Shown piece after piece: positions 50,923 to 59,388 of a stretch of DNA of 64,000 bases (positions are counted from its first letter, which is position 1; each line of letters starts with the position of its first letter). The notes beneath the pieces are model-generated. The model did not search any database, had not been told where the DNA came from, and worked only from the letters and a program-made list of their open reading frames with translations. The DNA lies in NCBI GenBank assembly GCA_021806045.1, contig JAJZDI010000004.1:125544-189543 (forward strand). The letters are read 5' to 3'. This DNA comes from Actinomycetes bacterium. Lineage in GTDB: Bacteria; Actinomycetota; Acidimicrobiia; Acidimicrobiales; RAAP-2. Position numbers and translations under genes: made by a program.

Positions 50923-52233
50923 ATGTCCAAGGTTCTGAAGCGCCGCTGGCGCAGCGAGGTTGCCTCGGGCCTCCCCCGACGGGACCGCGCCTCCTGCGTC
51001 TACGAAGCGTACCTCCCGGATCCTCTGGTGGGGCGGGCGATCCGCCTGGACGGCGGCGTCGCCGCCGACGTCGCCGACGCCGAGACCGCCATCGCCCGCT
51101 TCGACACCAACGCCACCGCTCTGGCGGACACCGAGGCCCTGGCCCGCCTGTTGCTGCGGGCGGAATCCGTGGCGTCGTCGAAGATCGAAGGCCTCGAAGT
51201 GGGCGGGCGACGACTCCTCCGCGCCGAGGCCGCACGGACGCTCGGAGACGAGGCCACCGACGTCACCGCCGTCGAGGTGCTCGGGAACATCCAGGCGATG
51301 TCCTGGGCGCTGCACACCGTTGACCCCGGGGATGACATCACGCTGGGAACGCTTTTCGAAGCGCACCGGCGGCTGCTGGCAGGAACCCCGCTCGAAGAGA
51401 TGGGCGGCCTCATCAGGGAGGAGCAGAACTGGATCGGCGGGAGCAGCTACAACCCATGCTCCGCCGCGTTCGTCCCACCGCCCCCCGAATATGTTCGAGC
51501 TCTACTGGACGATCTCTGTGCTTTCTGCAATACGGACACTCTGCCGACGGTGACGCAAGCAGCTCTGGCGCATGCGCAGTTCGAGACCATCCATCCGTTC
51601 GTGGACGGCAACGGTCGGATCGGTCGTGCACTGATGCACCTCGTGCTGCGCCGACGCGGTTTGGCCGTCCGAGTGCTCCCTCCCATCTCACTCGTCCTGG
51701 CGACGTTGTCGCAGGACTACATCGCCGGACTGACGGCCACCCGGTATGCCGGCGCACCGTCATCGAGCGCGGCGATACAGGGCATGAACCGATGGGTTGG
51801 ACTCTTCGCCACCGCATGTCGGCGGGCCGTCGAGGATGCCGAGGGTTTCGAGGGCCAGGTGTCCCAGATGCAAGCACAGTGGCGGTCTCGGCTTGGTTCA
51901 GTGCGACGTGGTTCTGCTGCCGATCTTCTGGTCAACGCGTTGCCGGGCGCTCCCATCGTGACGGTCAACGGTGCGGCCGAGCTCATCGGCCGGACCTTCC
52001 AGGCAACAAACCAGGCGATCGGTCGATTCGTCGAAGCAGGAATCCTCCAGCAGGTCAACGTAGGCAGGCGCAATCGAGCATTCGAGGCACCCGAGGTGAT
52101 CCGGCAGTTCACCGATCTGGAACGGCGCCTCGCCAGCCCGACAGGTGACACGCGGTCTTCTCAACCATCTCGACGTGTTCCCCATCGTGCTGCGCCGGGA
52201 GCCTGCGGCAGCGACTCGGAAAGGCGGGGATAG
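50923..52233 (+). CDS. fic: Fic-family AMP-transferase with C-terminal winged helix
   Basis: 436 residues. The active loop HPFVDGNGRIGR is a full H-x-F-x-[DE]-G-N-G-R-x-x-R motif, so transfer activity (usually AMPylation) is expected. The N-terminal helix has ASSKIEGLE, the [S/T]-x3-E-[G/N] inhibitory motif of class II Fic proteins, so it is self-inhibited. C-terminal residues 320-400 (NALPGAPIVTVNGAAELIGR, TFQATNQAIGRFVEAGILQQV) form a winged helix that can bind DNA. The last ten residues lie in the 45-nt repeat, so the original end may be lost. Ribosome site AAGGAG, 7 nt from ATG. Confidence 0.92.
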   Translation: MSKVLKRRWRSEVASGLPRRDRASCVYEAYLPDPLVGRAIRLDGGVAADVADAETAIARFDTNATALADTEALARLLLRAESVASSKIEGLEVGGRRLLRAEAARTLGDEATDVTAVEVLGNIQAMSWALHTVDPGDDITLGTLFEAHRRLLAGTPLEEMGGLIREEQNWIGGSSYNPCSAAFVPPPPEYVRALLDDLCAFCNTDTLPTVTQAALAHAQFETIHPFVDGNGRIGRALMHLVLRRRGLAVRVLPPISLVLATLSQDYIAGLTATRYAGAPSSSAAIQGMNRWVGLFATACRRAVEDAEGFEGQVSQMQAQWRSRLGSVRRGSAADLLVNALPGAPIVTVNGAAELIGRTFQATNQAIGRFVEAGILQQVNVGRRNRAFEAPEVIRQFTDLERRLASPTGDTRSSQPSRRVPHRAAPGACGSDSERRG

Positions 52234-52247
52234 GAGCTCATGGCCGG
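52203..52247 (+). repeat. 45-nt direct repeat, copy 2 (right of fic)
   Basis: Same unit as copy 1 with three transitions. It provides the last codons and stop of fic (CGSDSERRG). On the minus strand it reads MSSYPRLSESLPQ. Confidence 0.88.
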
Positions 52248-52611
52248 CGTATCCCATTTCTGTTGTGCTTGACCACCGGTCCTCGCCTTCTGGCGGGTTG
52301 ACCTGGTCGGGAGGGGTGACAGTGCTTGGGAGTGCCGCCAGACGGTGCTGCCAGCAGGTCGGCCTGCCACAAGACAGGCTCGGGGGATTGCGGCGTCGAC
52401 GATGCCCCGTGGCCGGGCCTGCGACATCAGTCCGAGCACCTCCTCGCCCGCTCCGGCCGTGTCACCCTGCCCGCTGGCGACATCATCCTCGGCTCGGTCC
52501 ACGGCCCTTCGACGTCATCCGGACGCCACCCCGTCCCGGTCGTCGTCACCTTGGCCGCCCGGAGGAGTTTCCGCCGATGACCGGACTGCCGGCAGTGCGT
52601 ACGCTTCGGGC
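52248..52611. other. Gap between fic repeat and antitoxin gene
   Basis: About 360 nt without a supportable gene. It probably contains the promoter of the DUF433/DUF5615 pair, but I cannot assign boxes. Confidence 0.45.
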
Positions 52612-52842
52612 ATGGCATTCGAACGGATCACGGTGGATCCGGACAAGATGGGTGGTCAGCCGTGCATCCGCGGGCTCCGCATCCCCGTGGCCACGGTCTT
52701 GGCCATGATCGCCGACGGGATGACCGTCGCCGAGATCCTCGCTGACTTCCCCGACCTCGAGGCGGATGACATCGTGGATGCGCTTCGCTACGCCGCCGAT
52801 GCGGTCCGTGAGCACGAGCTCCCGTTGCGCCTGCCTGCGTGA
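52612..52842 (+). CDS. DUF433 antitoxin
   Basis: 76 residues, complete DUF433 domain: ITVDPDKMGGQPCIRGLRIPVATVLAMIADGMTVAEIL followed by FPDLEADDIVDALRYAAD. This family supplies the DNA-binding antitoxin for DUF5615 toxins. The stop overlaps the toxin's GTG by 4 nt, so the pair is coupled in the usual order. Confidence 0.88.
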   Translation: MAFERITVDPDKMGGQPCIRGLRIPVATVLAMIADGMTVAEILADFPDLEADDIVDALRYAADAVREHELPLRLPA

Positions 52843-53282
52843 GATTCCTGATCGACGAGAACCTCTCGCCGCGAGTCGCCGAGATCCTCCATACAGCTGG
52901 GCACGACGCAGCGCACGCTGGTGATCTCGGACTCGCAGCTGCCTCCGATCCCGCCGTACTGGAGGCCGCTGGGAGCGACGACCGCGTGATCGTCTCGGCC
53001 GACACCGACTTCGGCGCCCTCCTCGCCCACGGCCACCGCGACAAGCCCTCCGTCGTCTTGTTCCGGCGCCTGCACGACCGCCGCGCGTCCGTTCGGGCGC
53101 AGCTCCTCCTCGACAACCTCGATGCAGTCACCGGCGACCTCGAGGCTGGAGCAGCGAGTCCGATGCGGCCGCTCGGACGCCTCTCCGGGTGGGGCGTCAA
53201 CCCCGGTCAGCCGAGAGCGGCATCGACGAGATCGGCCACGACGAAGCCCGACTCGACCGCCTGGTGCGTCCCGCACCCGTAG
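52839..53282 (+). CDS. DUF5615 PIN-like toxin, abnormal C-terminus
   Basis: The first 110 residues fit the family: FLIDENLSPRVAEILHTAGHDAAH (acidic catalytic residues), VIVSADTDFGALLA, and KPSVVLFRR. Members normally end about residue 115-120 with an R-x-R-x-L-P tail. Here the frame instead runs on for 35 unrelated residues, ending inside the convergent flavin oxidoreductase gene (76-nt overlap). The natural 3' end seems to have been lost by deletion or frameshift. Toxin activity may persist, since the catalytic part is intact. Confidence 0.75.
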   Translation: MRFLIDENLSPRVAEILHTAGHDAAHAGDLGLAAASDPAVLEAAGSDDRVIVSADTDFGALLAHGHRDKPSVVLFRRLHDRRASVRAQLLLDNLDAVTGDLEAGAASPMRPLGRLSGWGVNPGQPRAASTRSATTKPDSTAWCVPHP

Positions 53283-54655
53283 CCGCCTGCGTCGCACCCG
53301 ACGAAGAACAGCCCCTCCAACGGCGCGACCGCGTCCGGCTTGGACGACCCGCACTGTCCGATCACCTGCGCGATCCCGATGCACTCCCCCCCTTGTCCGC
53401 CCATGACGGATGCCCTGGTCGCCGCTGAGACATTGGCGGCCGTGAACGTCTCGCGCTTCACGATGTGGCCTCTCGTGTCCGGCCAGGTCCAACGCATCTC
53501 CGCATCCACCCGCCGGATCGCCTCGGCACCCATGGGCGATTGCGGGTCCGGCGACGACATGGTGCCGGCCAGGACGACCTGGTGGTCGGCGTCAGGCGCC
53601 AATGAGGCGTCGTAGAGCGACGGCACGACGGTGAAGAGCAACGGGTGGTCGGGCCACCGGCCGGCCTCGGCCGACCGGAAGCGATCGTCGGTCCACCAGG
53701 ACTGGTCGGAGAACTGCACCACCATCGGCACGTCGACGACCGGCGCATCCAGGAAGTACCGGGCCCCGACGAATGCCCACGACGGCTCGAGCCCCCGCAC
53801 CCGCTCCACGTACTCGCCGGGGAAGTGCTCCGTTCCCACCAGGTCCAGCACCGTGGGCTGGATGCCCGCGTTGGACACCACGGCATGGGCCCTGATCAGT
53901 TCGCCGTCGACGATGACGCCGGTGACCCGCCTCCCGTCGACGACGATGCGCTCGACGGAGGTCCTCGGCCGGTACTCGCCGCCATGGGCGGCCACGTACT
54001 CGATGGCCACCTCGGCCGGGCGGGCGTAGCCGCCGGCGTGGTAGCGGCCCGCTCCCTTCAGGGTGAAGTCCCGGAGCGTCCGGATGGCCTCCGACGCCGG
54101 GATGCGGTCGACACCAGCGACGAATAGCAGGTTGAGGATCGCCATCTGGTGGGCGTTCAGGACCCTGCCGATGCCGAACCGGCCCATCCACGAGGCGATG
54201 TCCGTGGCGTCGAGGGCGGCGAGCTCCTCGTCGGTGGCCGCCAGCATGGCACCCGCCATCTCGATGGCCGCCTCCAACTCCGGCTGGCCGACCTCCGGAT
54301 GGTCGGGCGCGGCGAACGCAGAACTGGGCAGCGCCCCCAGGGGAGTCGCGAAGACCGACCCGTCCGCGTCGATGAACCGGAGCTCGCCGGTGCGCTCCGG
54401 CGTGACCATGGGGACGTCCTCACCCGCGCCGATCACGGCCATGAGCTCCTCGATGCGTGAGCCGGTGGCCGGCCCGCCGACGATCGGCCACATCTCGTAG
54501 GTACTGCCGCCCCGTCGCAGGCTCATGGCCTTGCCGCCGGGCTGGGGGTTCTTGTCGACCACGAGGACGCGCCGGCCCCGTTCGGCCAGCAGCGCGGCGC
54601 CGGTCACGCCGCCGTAGCCAGCCCCGACCACCACCACGTCGAACGCCGTGCCCAT
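53207..54655 (-). CDS. FAD-dependent phytoene-dehydrogenase-like oxidoreductase
   Basis: 482 residues. Dinucleotide-binding motif VVVVGAGYGGVTGAALLAERG followed by VLVVDKNPQPGGKAMS, middle VAAHGGEYRPRTSVERIVVDGRRVTGV, VVSNAGIQPTVLDLVG, and C-terminal LFFVGCDAGGYGCGTHQAVESG. The fold is that of CrtI/amine-oxidase-like flavoproteins that act on carotenoids, retinoids or other polyenes, but the substrate is unknown. No carotenoid genes are nearby. Start at the ATG giving MGTAFDV with GGAGGG upstream; an ATG eight codons earlier is possible. Confidence 0.88.
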   Translation of the reverse strand: MGTAFDVVVVGAGYGGVTGAALLAERGRRVLVVDKNPQPGGKAMSLRRGGSTYEMWPIVGGPATGSRIEELMAVIGAGEDVPMVTPERTGELRFIDADGSVFATPLGALPSSAFAAPDHPEVGQPELEAAIEMAGAMLAATDEELAALDATDIASWMGRFGIGRVLNAHQMAILNLLFVAGVDRIPASEAIRTLRDFTLKGAGRYHAGGYARPAEVAIEYVAAHGGEYRPRTSVERIVVDGRRVTGVIVDGELIRAHAVVSNAGIQPTVLDLVGTEHFPGEYVERVRGLEPSWAFVGARYFLDAPVVDVPMVVQFSDQSWWTDDRFRSAEAGRWPDHPLLFTVVPSLYDASLAPDADHQVVLAGTMSSPDPQSPMGAEAIRRVDAEMRWTWPDTRGHIVKRETFTAANVSAATRASVMGGQGGECIGIAQVIGQCGSSKPDAVAPLEGLFFVGCDAGGYGCGTHQAVESGFVVADLVDAALG

Positions 54656-54850
54656 GGCCCCTCCCTCCTGCTCCGCCATCGGCGGGCTCCCGTCGTGAGC
54701 CGCACGGGATGCTCCGCACCCGCCGGCATCCCCCCGTGGGGGGCACCGGCGCTCCACCTGGAGATAAGGCTACGACCCGTCCCCATGCAGGGAAAGCGGC
54801 CCGCTCCTGCCCGATCCCACCACCGCCCCCACCCCCGGTACGCTGGGCAC

Positions 54851-55282
54851 ATGGCACATGACCGCGCGGAGCGCGCCCTTGCAGCGATCCGCGCCAACGG
54901 CGGGCGCATCACGTCAGACCGGCGGGCCATCATCGAAGCGCTGGCCACCGGGAGCGACCATCCCACGGTCGAAGAGCTGGCCGAACGGGTGTGGAAGCGC
55001 CACCCGGACGTCAACCTGGCCACCATCTACCGGACCGTCGAGCTCCTGGAGAACCTGGGTATCGGGTTCCACGTCCACATGGGGCACGGTCCCTCGCGGT
55101 GGCACCTGTCCGACGAGGTGCACCAGCACCTGGTGTGCAGCGCGTGCGGCGCCGTGCTCGACGTGCCCGACGACGTCCTCGACCCCCTGCGCGAGCAGAT
55201 CGCCGCCGCCACCGGCTTCGTCCTCGATGCCCACCACTTCTCCCTGACCGGGACCTGCGCCACCTGCAGCAAGGTCGCCTGA
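54851..55282 (+). CDS. Fur-family regulator, candidate Nur
   Basis: 143 residues. Winged helix with ITSDRRAIIEALATGSDHPTVEELAERV and NLATIYRTVELLENLGI (the Fur recognition helix), metal-binding histidines in FHVHMGHGPSRWHLSDEVHQHLVC, and two zinc Cys pairs, CSACG and CATCSK. It is followed on the same strand by a NiCoT nickel transporter, and the genome has NiSOD, so nickel control (Nur-like) is more likely than iron control. This remains inference. Confidence 0.85.
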   Translation: MAHDRAERALAAIRANGGRITSDRRAIIEALATGSDHPTVEELAERVWKRHPDVNLATIYRTVELLENLGIGFHVHMGHGPSRWHLSDEVHQHLVCSACGAVLDVPDDVLDPLREQIAAATGFVLDAHHFSLTGTCATCSKVA

Positions 55283-55375
55283 CGGCGGGCCCGCCCGTGC
55301 GGGTGCCCTTCGGCTCAGTGCGTGGCACCACGCTCGGGGGCGGGACGCGACTCGTCCCGTGCGTTCCCCGCATTC

Positions 55376-55411
55376 TTGTTGCGACCGATTCGCACACCAA
55401 CTAGTGTGTGC
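55376..55411 (+). promoter_or_regulatory. Inverted repeat over the nickel transporter start
   Basis: GCACAC (55392-55397) and GTGTGC (55406-55411) flank an ACTAGT palindrome, immediately before or over the GTG start. TTGTTG at 55376 lies 18 nt upstream of ACTAGT and may be the -35, with a leaderless start. A repressor bound here would cover the -10. The site does not closely match the Streptomyces Nur box. Confidence 0.45.
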
Positions 55412-56640
55412 ACGTGCCTGGTCTTCGCAGGATCGTTGCCGCCCTTCGCGGGCTCGAACGCGGCGAGCGGGTCCGGCTCACCGGCATGGCGGCGGCCGTC
55501 CTCGGCCTGCACATCCTCGGGTTCAGCCTGCTCTTCGGCGCGATCGCCCTCCACGCCCATGTGGCCCGTGACCAGATCTTCGGCGTCGGGACCGGGTTCC
55601 TCGCCTACACGCTGGGCATGCGACACGCGTTCGACGCCGACCACATCTCCGCCATCGACAACACCACCCGGAAGCTCATGTCCGACGGGAAACGCCCCCT
55701 CAGCGTCGGTTTCTTCTTCTCACTCGGGCACTCCACCATCGTCCTGCTGCTCACGCTCCTCCTCGGGGCCGGTGTCTCCGCACTCGGCGCGCAGGTCCGC
55801 CACAGCGGTTCCGGGCTCCATGCGGTGGCCGGGATCATCGGCACGTCGGTCTCGGGCACGTTCCTCTACCTGATCGCCGCGCTCAATCTCGTCGTCCTGG
55901 TGTCGATCGCCCGCCTGTTCCTGGCCATGCGCCACGGCACCTTCTCCGAGGCCGAGCTGGAGGCGCAGCTCGACAAGCGGGGCATGATGAGCCGGGTGCT
56001 CGGGCCGCTGGCCAGGCGGATCGACCGGCCCGGCAAGATGTACCCGATCGGCCTCCTCTTCGGGCTCGGCTTCGACACGGCGACCGAGGTGGCGCTCCTC
56101 GTCCTCTCGGGCAGCGCGGTGGCCGGCGGCCTGCCGCTGTGGGCCATCCTCTCGTTGCCGATCCTGTTCGCGGCGGGCATGAGCCTGTTCGACACGGCCG
56201 ACGGGTGCTTCATGAACTTCGCCTACGGATGGGCCTTCTCCCGTCCGGTGCGCAAGATCTATTACAACCTCACGATGACGGGACTGTCGGTCGTCGTGGC
56301 CTTCTTCATCGGGACCATCGAGCTCGGCGGGCTCCTCTCCCACGAGATCGGCCTCACCGGCGGGTTCTGGACCTGGCTCCGGCACTTCAACATCAACGGG
56401 GCTGGCTATGCCATCGTCGCCCTGTTCGCCGTGACATGGATCGGCGCACTGGCCATCTGGCGGTTCGGGCACATCGAGGACCGCTGGGAGACCGGCGGGA
56501 TCGGGCGTCCGGGATCAGGCGGGCCGACCGCATCGTTGGCCGGGGGATTCGGCCTGGGCGGCGAGCCCGGCGACGCCGTCACGAGCGACCCGGACGACAG
56601 CCGGCCTCGCCTGGGCGGTGGCGTCCCCGGCTCGGTCTGA
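55408..56640 (+). CDS. NiCoT-family nickel/cobalt transporter
   Basis: 410 residues, eight membrane spans. The NiCoT signature is exact: LGMRHAFDADHISAIDN in span 2, then FFFSLGHSTIVLLL, LGFDTATEVALLVLS and LFAAGMSLFDTADGCFM. These proteins take up Ni2+ or Co2+ with high affinity by proton motive force. A polar C-terminal tail of about 55 residues is not conserved. There is no ribosome site before the GTG, fitting a leaderless message; a second GTG lies two codons later. Likely supplies nickel to NiSOD. Confidence 0.93.
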   Translation: MHVPGLRRIVAALRGLERGERVRLTGMAAAVLGLHILGFSLLFGAIALHAHVARDQIFGVGTGFLAYTLGMRHAFDADHISAIDNTTRKLMSDGKRPLSVGFFFSLGHSTIVLLLTLLLGAGVSALGAQVRHSGSGLHAVAGIIGTSVSGTFLYLIAALNLVVLVSIARLFLAMRHGTFSEAELEAQLDKRGMMSRVLGPLARRIDRPGKMYPIGLLFGLGFDTATEVALLVLSGSAVAGGLPLWAILSLPILFAAGMSLFDTADGCFMNFAYGWAFSRPVRKIYYNLTMTGLSVVVAFFIGTIELGGLLSHEIGLTGGFWTWLRHFNINGAGYAIVALFAVTWIGALAIWRFGHIEDRWETGGIGRPGSGGPTASLAGGFGLGGEPGDAVTSDPDDSRPRLGGGVPGSV

Positions 56641-56687
56641 GCCGGGATCTGCTGATCGATCTCGAGCCAGGTCGCACCCGGCCGCCG

Positions 56688-57341
56688 TCAGCCGCGAACG
56701 CCCTCGCCGGCCAGGCCGTGGAGGACGAAGTCGCACACCACAGCGGCGGCCTCGTCCCGTGGGCCGGGCGCCGGGTCCCCCGCCCGGATCGACATGGCGC
56801 CGAAGAGCATCTGCCCGATGAGCGCGGTGGCAACGGTGGGATCCAGTGGACGGAAGCGCCCTGCGGCCACGCCCTCCTCGTAGAGGTCCTGGATGAGCCG
56901 TGCGATGTTGAGCCCGATCATGGCCAGCCCGGGGGTCGACGGCGACGCGCCCCGCTGGACGGCATCGGCCGTGACCGCCACCGCGTCCTCGGTCGTCACC
57001 GCCAGGCGGAAGAACGCCGGGCTGTCGTCGATGAGCTCGAAGACCCCCTCGAACAACGTGCGCAGCCGGTCCTCGGGCTCGGCGCCCTCCTCCCACGCGG
57101 CCGCCAGGCCGTCGAGGAGCTGGGTGTGCATGCGCTCCAGGCATGCCCGGAGCAACTCGTCGCGGTTGGCGAAGTAGACGTAGACGGTGGAGCGGGCCAC
57201 CCCCGCTTCGGTGGCGATCTCCTCCATCGAGACGTCGGTGCTGCCGCGCTCGCCGAAGAGGCGCCGGGCCACGTCGACGACCTGGTCCCGGCGGAAATCG
57301 CGAAGCACGTCGCGTAGCTGGTCCGGCGTCTTCCTGGACAT
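56688..57341 (-). CDS. TetR-family regulator beside P450
   Basis: 217 residues. N-terminal HTH: RRDQVVDVARRLFGERGSTDVSMEEIATEAGVARSTVYVYFANRDELLRACLE fits TetR positions 1-50 (cited in part). The C-terminal ligand domain is all-helical and generic. It lies 34 nt after the P450 gene on the same strand, so both are transcribed from the promoter holding the perfect palindrome upstream of the P450. Autoregulation with a P450 substrate as ligand is likely. Confidence 0.9.
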   Translation of the reverse strand: MSRKTPDQLRDVLRDFRRDQVVDVARRLFGERGSTDVSMEEIATEAGVARSTVYVYFANRDELLRACLERMHTQLLDGLAAAWEEGAEPEDRLRTLFEGVFELIDDSPAFFRLAVTTEDAVAVTADAVQRGASPSTPGLAMIGLNIARLIQDLYEEGVAAGRFRPLDPTVATALIGQMLFGAMSIRAGDPAPGPRDEAAAVVCDFVLHGLAGEGVRG

Positions 57342-57375
57342 GGGCTCCCGAGGTTCCTACCCGAGCGGGGCGCGT

Positions 57376-58635
57376 TCAGGCAAGGACCCGGGGGCCGGGG
57401 GTGAAGGCGACCGGCAGGTGCTTGACCCCGTTGATGAACGCCGAGTGCAGCCGCTGGGGCGGACCGGTGGGATGGATGTCCGGCATCCGGTCGAGAAGGT
57501 GCTCGAACATGACCCGGATCTCCATGCGGGCGAGGTTCGCCCCCAGGCAGAAGTGGGGACCTCCACCGCCGAAGGCCATGTGGGGGTTCGGGTTGCGGGC
57601 GATGTCGAACGCCTGCGGGTCGGCGAACACCGACTCGTCCCTGTTCGCGGAGACGTGGAAGAACACGACCTTCTCGTCGGCGCCGATGTGCTGGCCGCCG
57701 AGGGTGACCGGCTCGATGGTCTGGCGGCGGAAGTTCATGACGGGTGTGACGTAGCGCAGCATCTCCTCGACGGCGCTGGGCAGGAGGGAGCGGTCCTCAC
57801 GGAGCCGCGCCCACTGGTCGGGGTGCTCGAAGAAGGTGGCCATCGCCCCCGAGATGAGGTTCCGGGTTGTCTCGTTGCCGGCCACCGTGAGGAGGAGGAA
57901 GAACAGCTCGAGCTCGAAGTCCGAGAGCTGCTCGCCGTCCATCTCCACCTGGGTCAACACGCTCATCAAGTCCTGGTGCGGGTCGGCTCGCTTCTTCGAG
58001 AACAGCTCCGACGCGTAGGCGTAGAGCTCCATCGACGCCAGCTGGGCGGCCTCCTCGGCCGCCTCAGCCGTGATCTGGTACTCCGGATCGGCGTTCCCCA
58101 CCATCCGGTTCGACCAGTCGAACATCTTGTGGCGGTCCTCGTGGGGTACGCCCAGGAGCTCGGCGATCACGACCAGTGGGAGCTCGGCCGAGATCTCGGT
58201 CACGAAGTCCGCCTCGCCGCGCTCGATCACCGCGTCGATGAGGGTGTCGGTGGCGGCACGGATGCGATCGTGGAGCTGGGCCACCATCCTCGGCGTGAAC
58301 CCCTTGTTCACCAGCCGCCGGTAGCGGGTGTGGAGCGGCGGGTCCATGTTCAGCATGACCAGTTGCTGCTGGGCCAGGGCATCCTCGGCCAGCTCCCAGA
58401 TGAACGTCGCCTTGGTGTGCGAGGAGAAGTGCTCGTAGTCCCGGTTGACCTGCGTGCACTCCTCGTAGCGGGTCACGGCCCAGAAGCCGGGGCCGTCCTT
58501 CTCCTCGTGCCACCAGACGGGCTGGTTCTTCCGGAGGAAGGCGAACCACTCGTGGGGCACCCCCTCGGCGAAGCGCGTGGGATCGGTCAGGTCGATGTCG
58601 GCAAGGTCGACGCCGTCGATCGAGAAATCAGCCAT
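57376..58635 (-). CDS. Cytochrome P450, CYP125/CYP142-like
   Basis: 419 residues. Heme loop FGGGGPHFCLGANLARME, I-helix VAGNETTRNLISGAM, K-helix EEMLRYVTP. The FGGGG-x-H-x-CLGA pattern and G-N-E-T-T segment are typical of the steroid-side-chain CYP125/142/124 branch, also found in many environmental Actinomycetota on other lipids. No sterol catabolism genes accompany it, so substrate is uncertain. Transcribed with TetR from a promoter with a strong operator. Confidence 0.9.
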   Translation of the reverse strand: MADFSIDGVDLADIDLTDPTRFAEGVPHEWFAFLRKNQPVWWHEEKDGPGFWAVTRYEECTQVNRDYEHFSSHTKATFIWELAEDALAQQQLVMLNMDPPLHTRYRRLVNKGFTPRMVAQLHDRIRAATDTLIDAVIERGEADFVTEISAELPLVVIAELLGVPHEDRHKMFDWSNRMVGNADPEYQITAEAAEEAAQLASMELYAYASELFSKKRADPHQDLMSVLTQVEMDGEQLSDFELELFFLLLTVAGNETTRNLISGAMATFFEHPDQWARLREDRSLLPSAVEEMLRYVTPVMNFRRQTIEPVTLGGQHIGADEKVVFFHVSANRDESVFADPQAFDIARNPNPHMAFGGGGPHFCLGANLARMEIRVMFEHLLDRMPDIHPTGPPQRLHSAFINGVKHLPVAFTPGPRVLA

Positions 58636-58652
58636 CCGGGGTCCCCTCCAAG

Positions 58653-58675
58653 GAATCGGACACCGTGTCCGATTC
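58653..58675. promoter_or_regulatory. TetR operator upstream of P450
   Basis: GAATCGGACAC-C-GTGTCCGATTC is a perfect 11-bp inverted repeat with 1-nt centre, 18-40 nt upstream of the P450 ATG. A partial extra half-site ATGTCCGAT begins near 58686. It has the length and symmetry of a TetR-family operator, and the TetR gene is in the same operon. Confidence 0.85.
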
Positions 58676-58886
58676 GCTGGAGGCTATGTCCGATCTGACG
58701 ATGTGTCAACAAGTGGGCCGCGGAACGGCAGGTCCCCCGGGAGCGGGCCCGACGCCGGGTCGAGACCGGTCCGGTGGCCAGCCAGGTGGCCCGTCCAGCC
58801 CGGTGGCATCGGCCGGCCGGTGCGGTGGCCCTGTCCGGTGGCCGACCCCGTGACCGACCTGGGCCACCAGGGCACCTCCGTCCATG

Positions 58887-59246
58887 TCAGGACCCGGAGA
58901 CCGGTCCGTCGATGACCACGTGGGGCTCCTCCGTCACGACGAAGTCGAGGTGGTCGAGGTCCAGGAACCGACCGAGGTCGACCATCACGTCGGCGAAGTC
59001 GGGGGCGGCCAGCGAGGCCAGGTAGTCGTCCATGGAGGAGAACCACTGCACCGTCACCCCGTCGTAGGCCGATCCGGACCCGTGCTCGTAGTCGTCGAGC
59101 GGGCGTGGGTGCTGCTCGTAGCGCAGCACGAAGCGCCCGCTCTCGGACGATGCGATGAGCGGACCGTGCCGGTTGCGCCAGTGGTCGTGGAACTCCTCCG
59201 GGGTCATGCCCGGCTTGCGCCGGAGCAGGCAGGTGAGCCTGACCAT
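58887..59246 (-). CDS. EthD-domain protein
   Basis: 119 residues, ferredoxin-like (dimeric alpha-beta barrel) fold: VRLTCLLRRKPGMTPEEFHDHWRNRHGPLI is the EthD signature with the HGP motif, followed by YDGVTVQWFSSMDDYLAS. These small proteins are often linked to oxidation of ethers, polyketides or steroids, sometimes in P450 loci, and a P450 operon is the upstream neighbour. ATG with GAGGGAGG upstream. Catalytic role uncertain. Confidence 0.85.
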   Translation of the reverse strand: MVRLTCLLRRKPGMTPEEFHDHWRNRHGPLIASSESGRFVLRYEQHPRPLDDYEHGSGSAYDGVTVQWFSSMDDYLASLAAPDFADVMVDLGRFLDLDHLDFVVTEEPHVVIDGPVSGS

Positions 59247-59388
59247 CGTCCCTCCCTCGTCGGGCACGCTGCCGGCCCGCTGATGCGGCGCGACGTGCTG
59301 GAGCGGCATTGTGCCACCCGTCGAGCCGGCCCACACCGCACGACTCGTCCCGGTCGGCGCCTCGGCAACCGTGCGCTACCGTCAAGCG

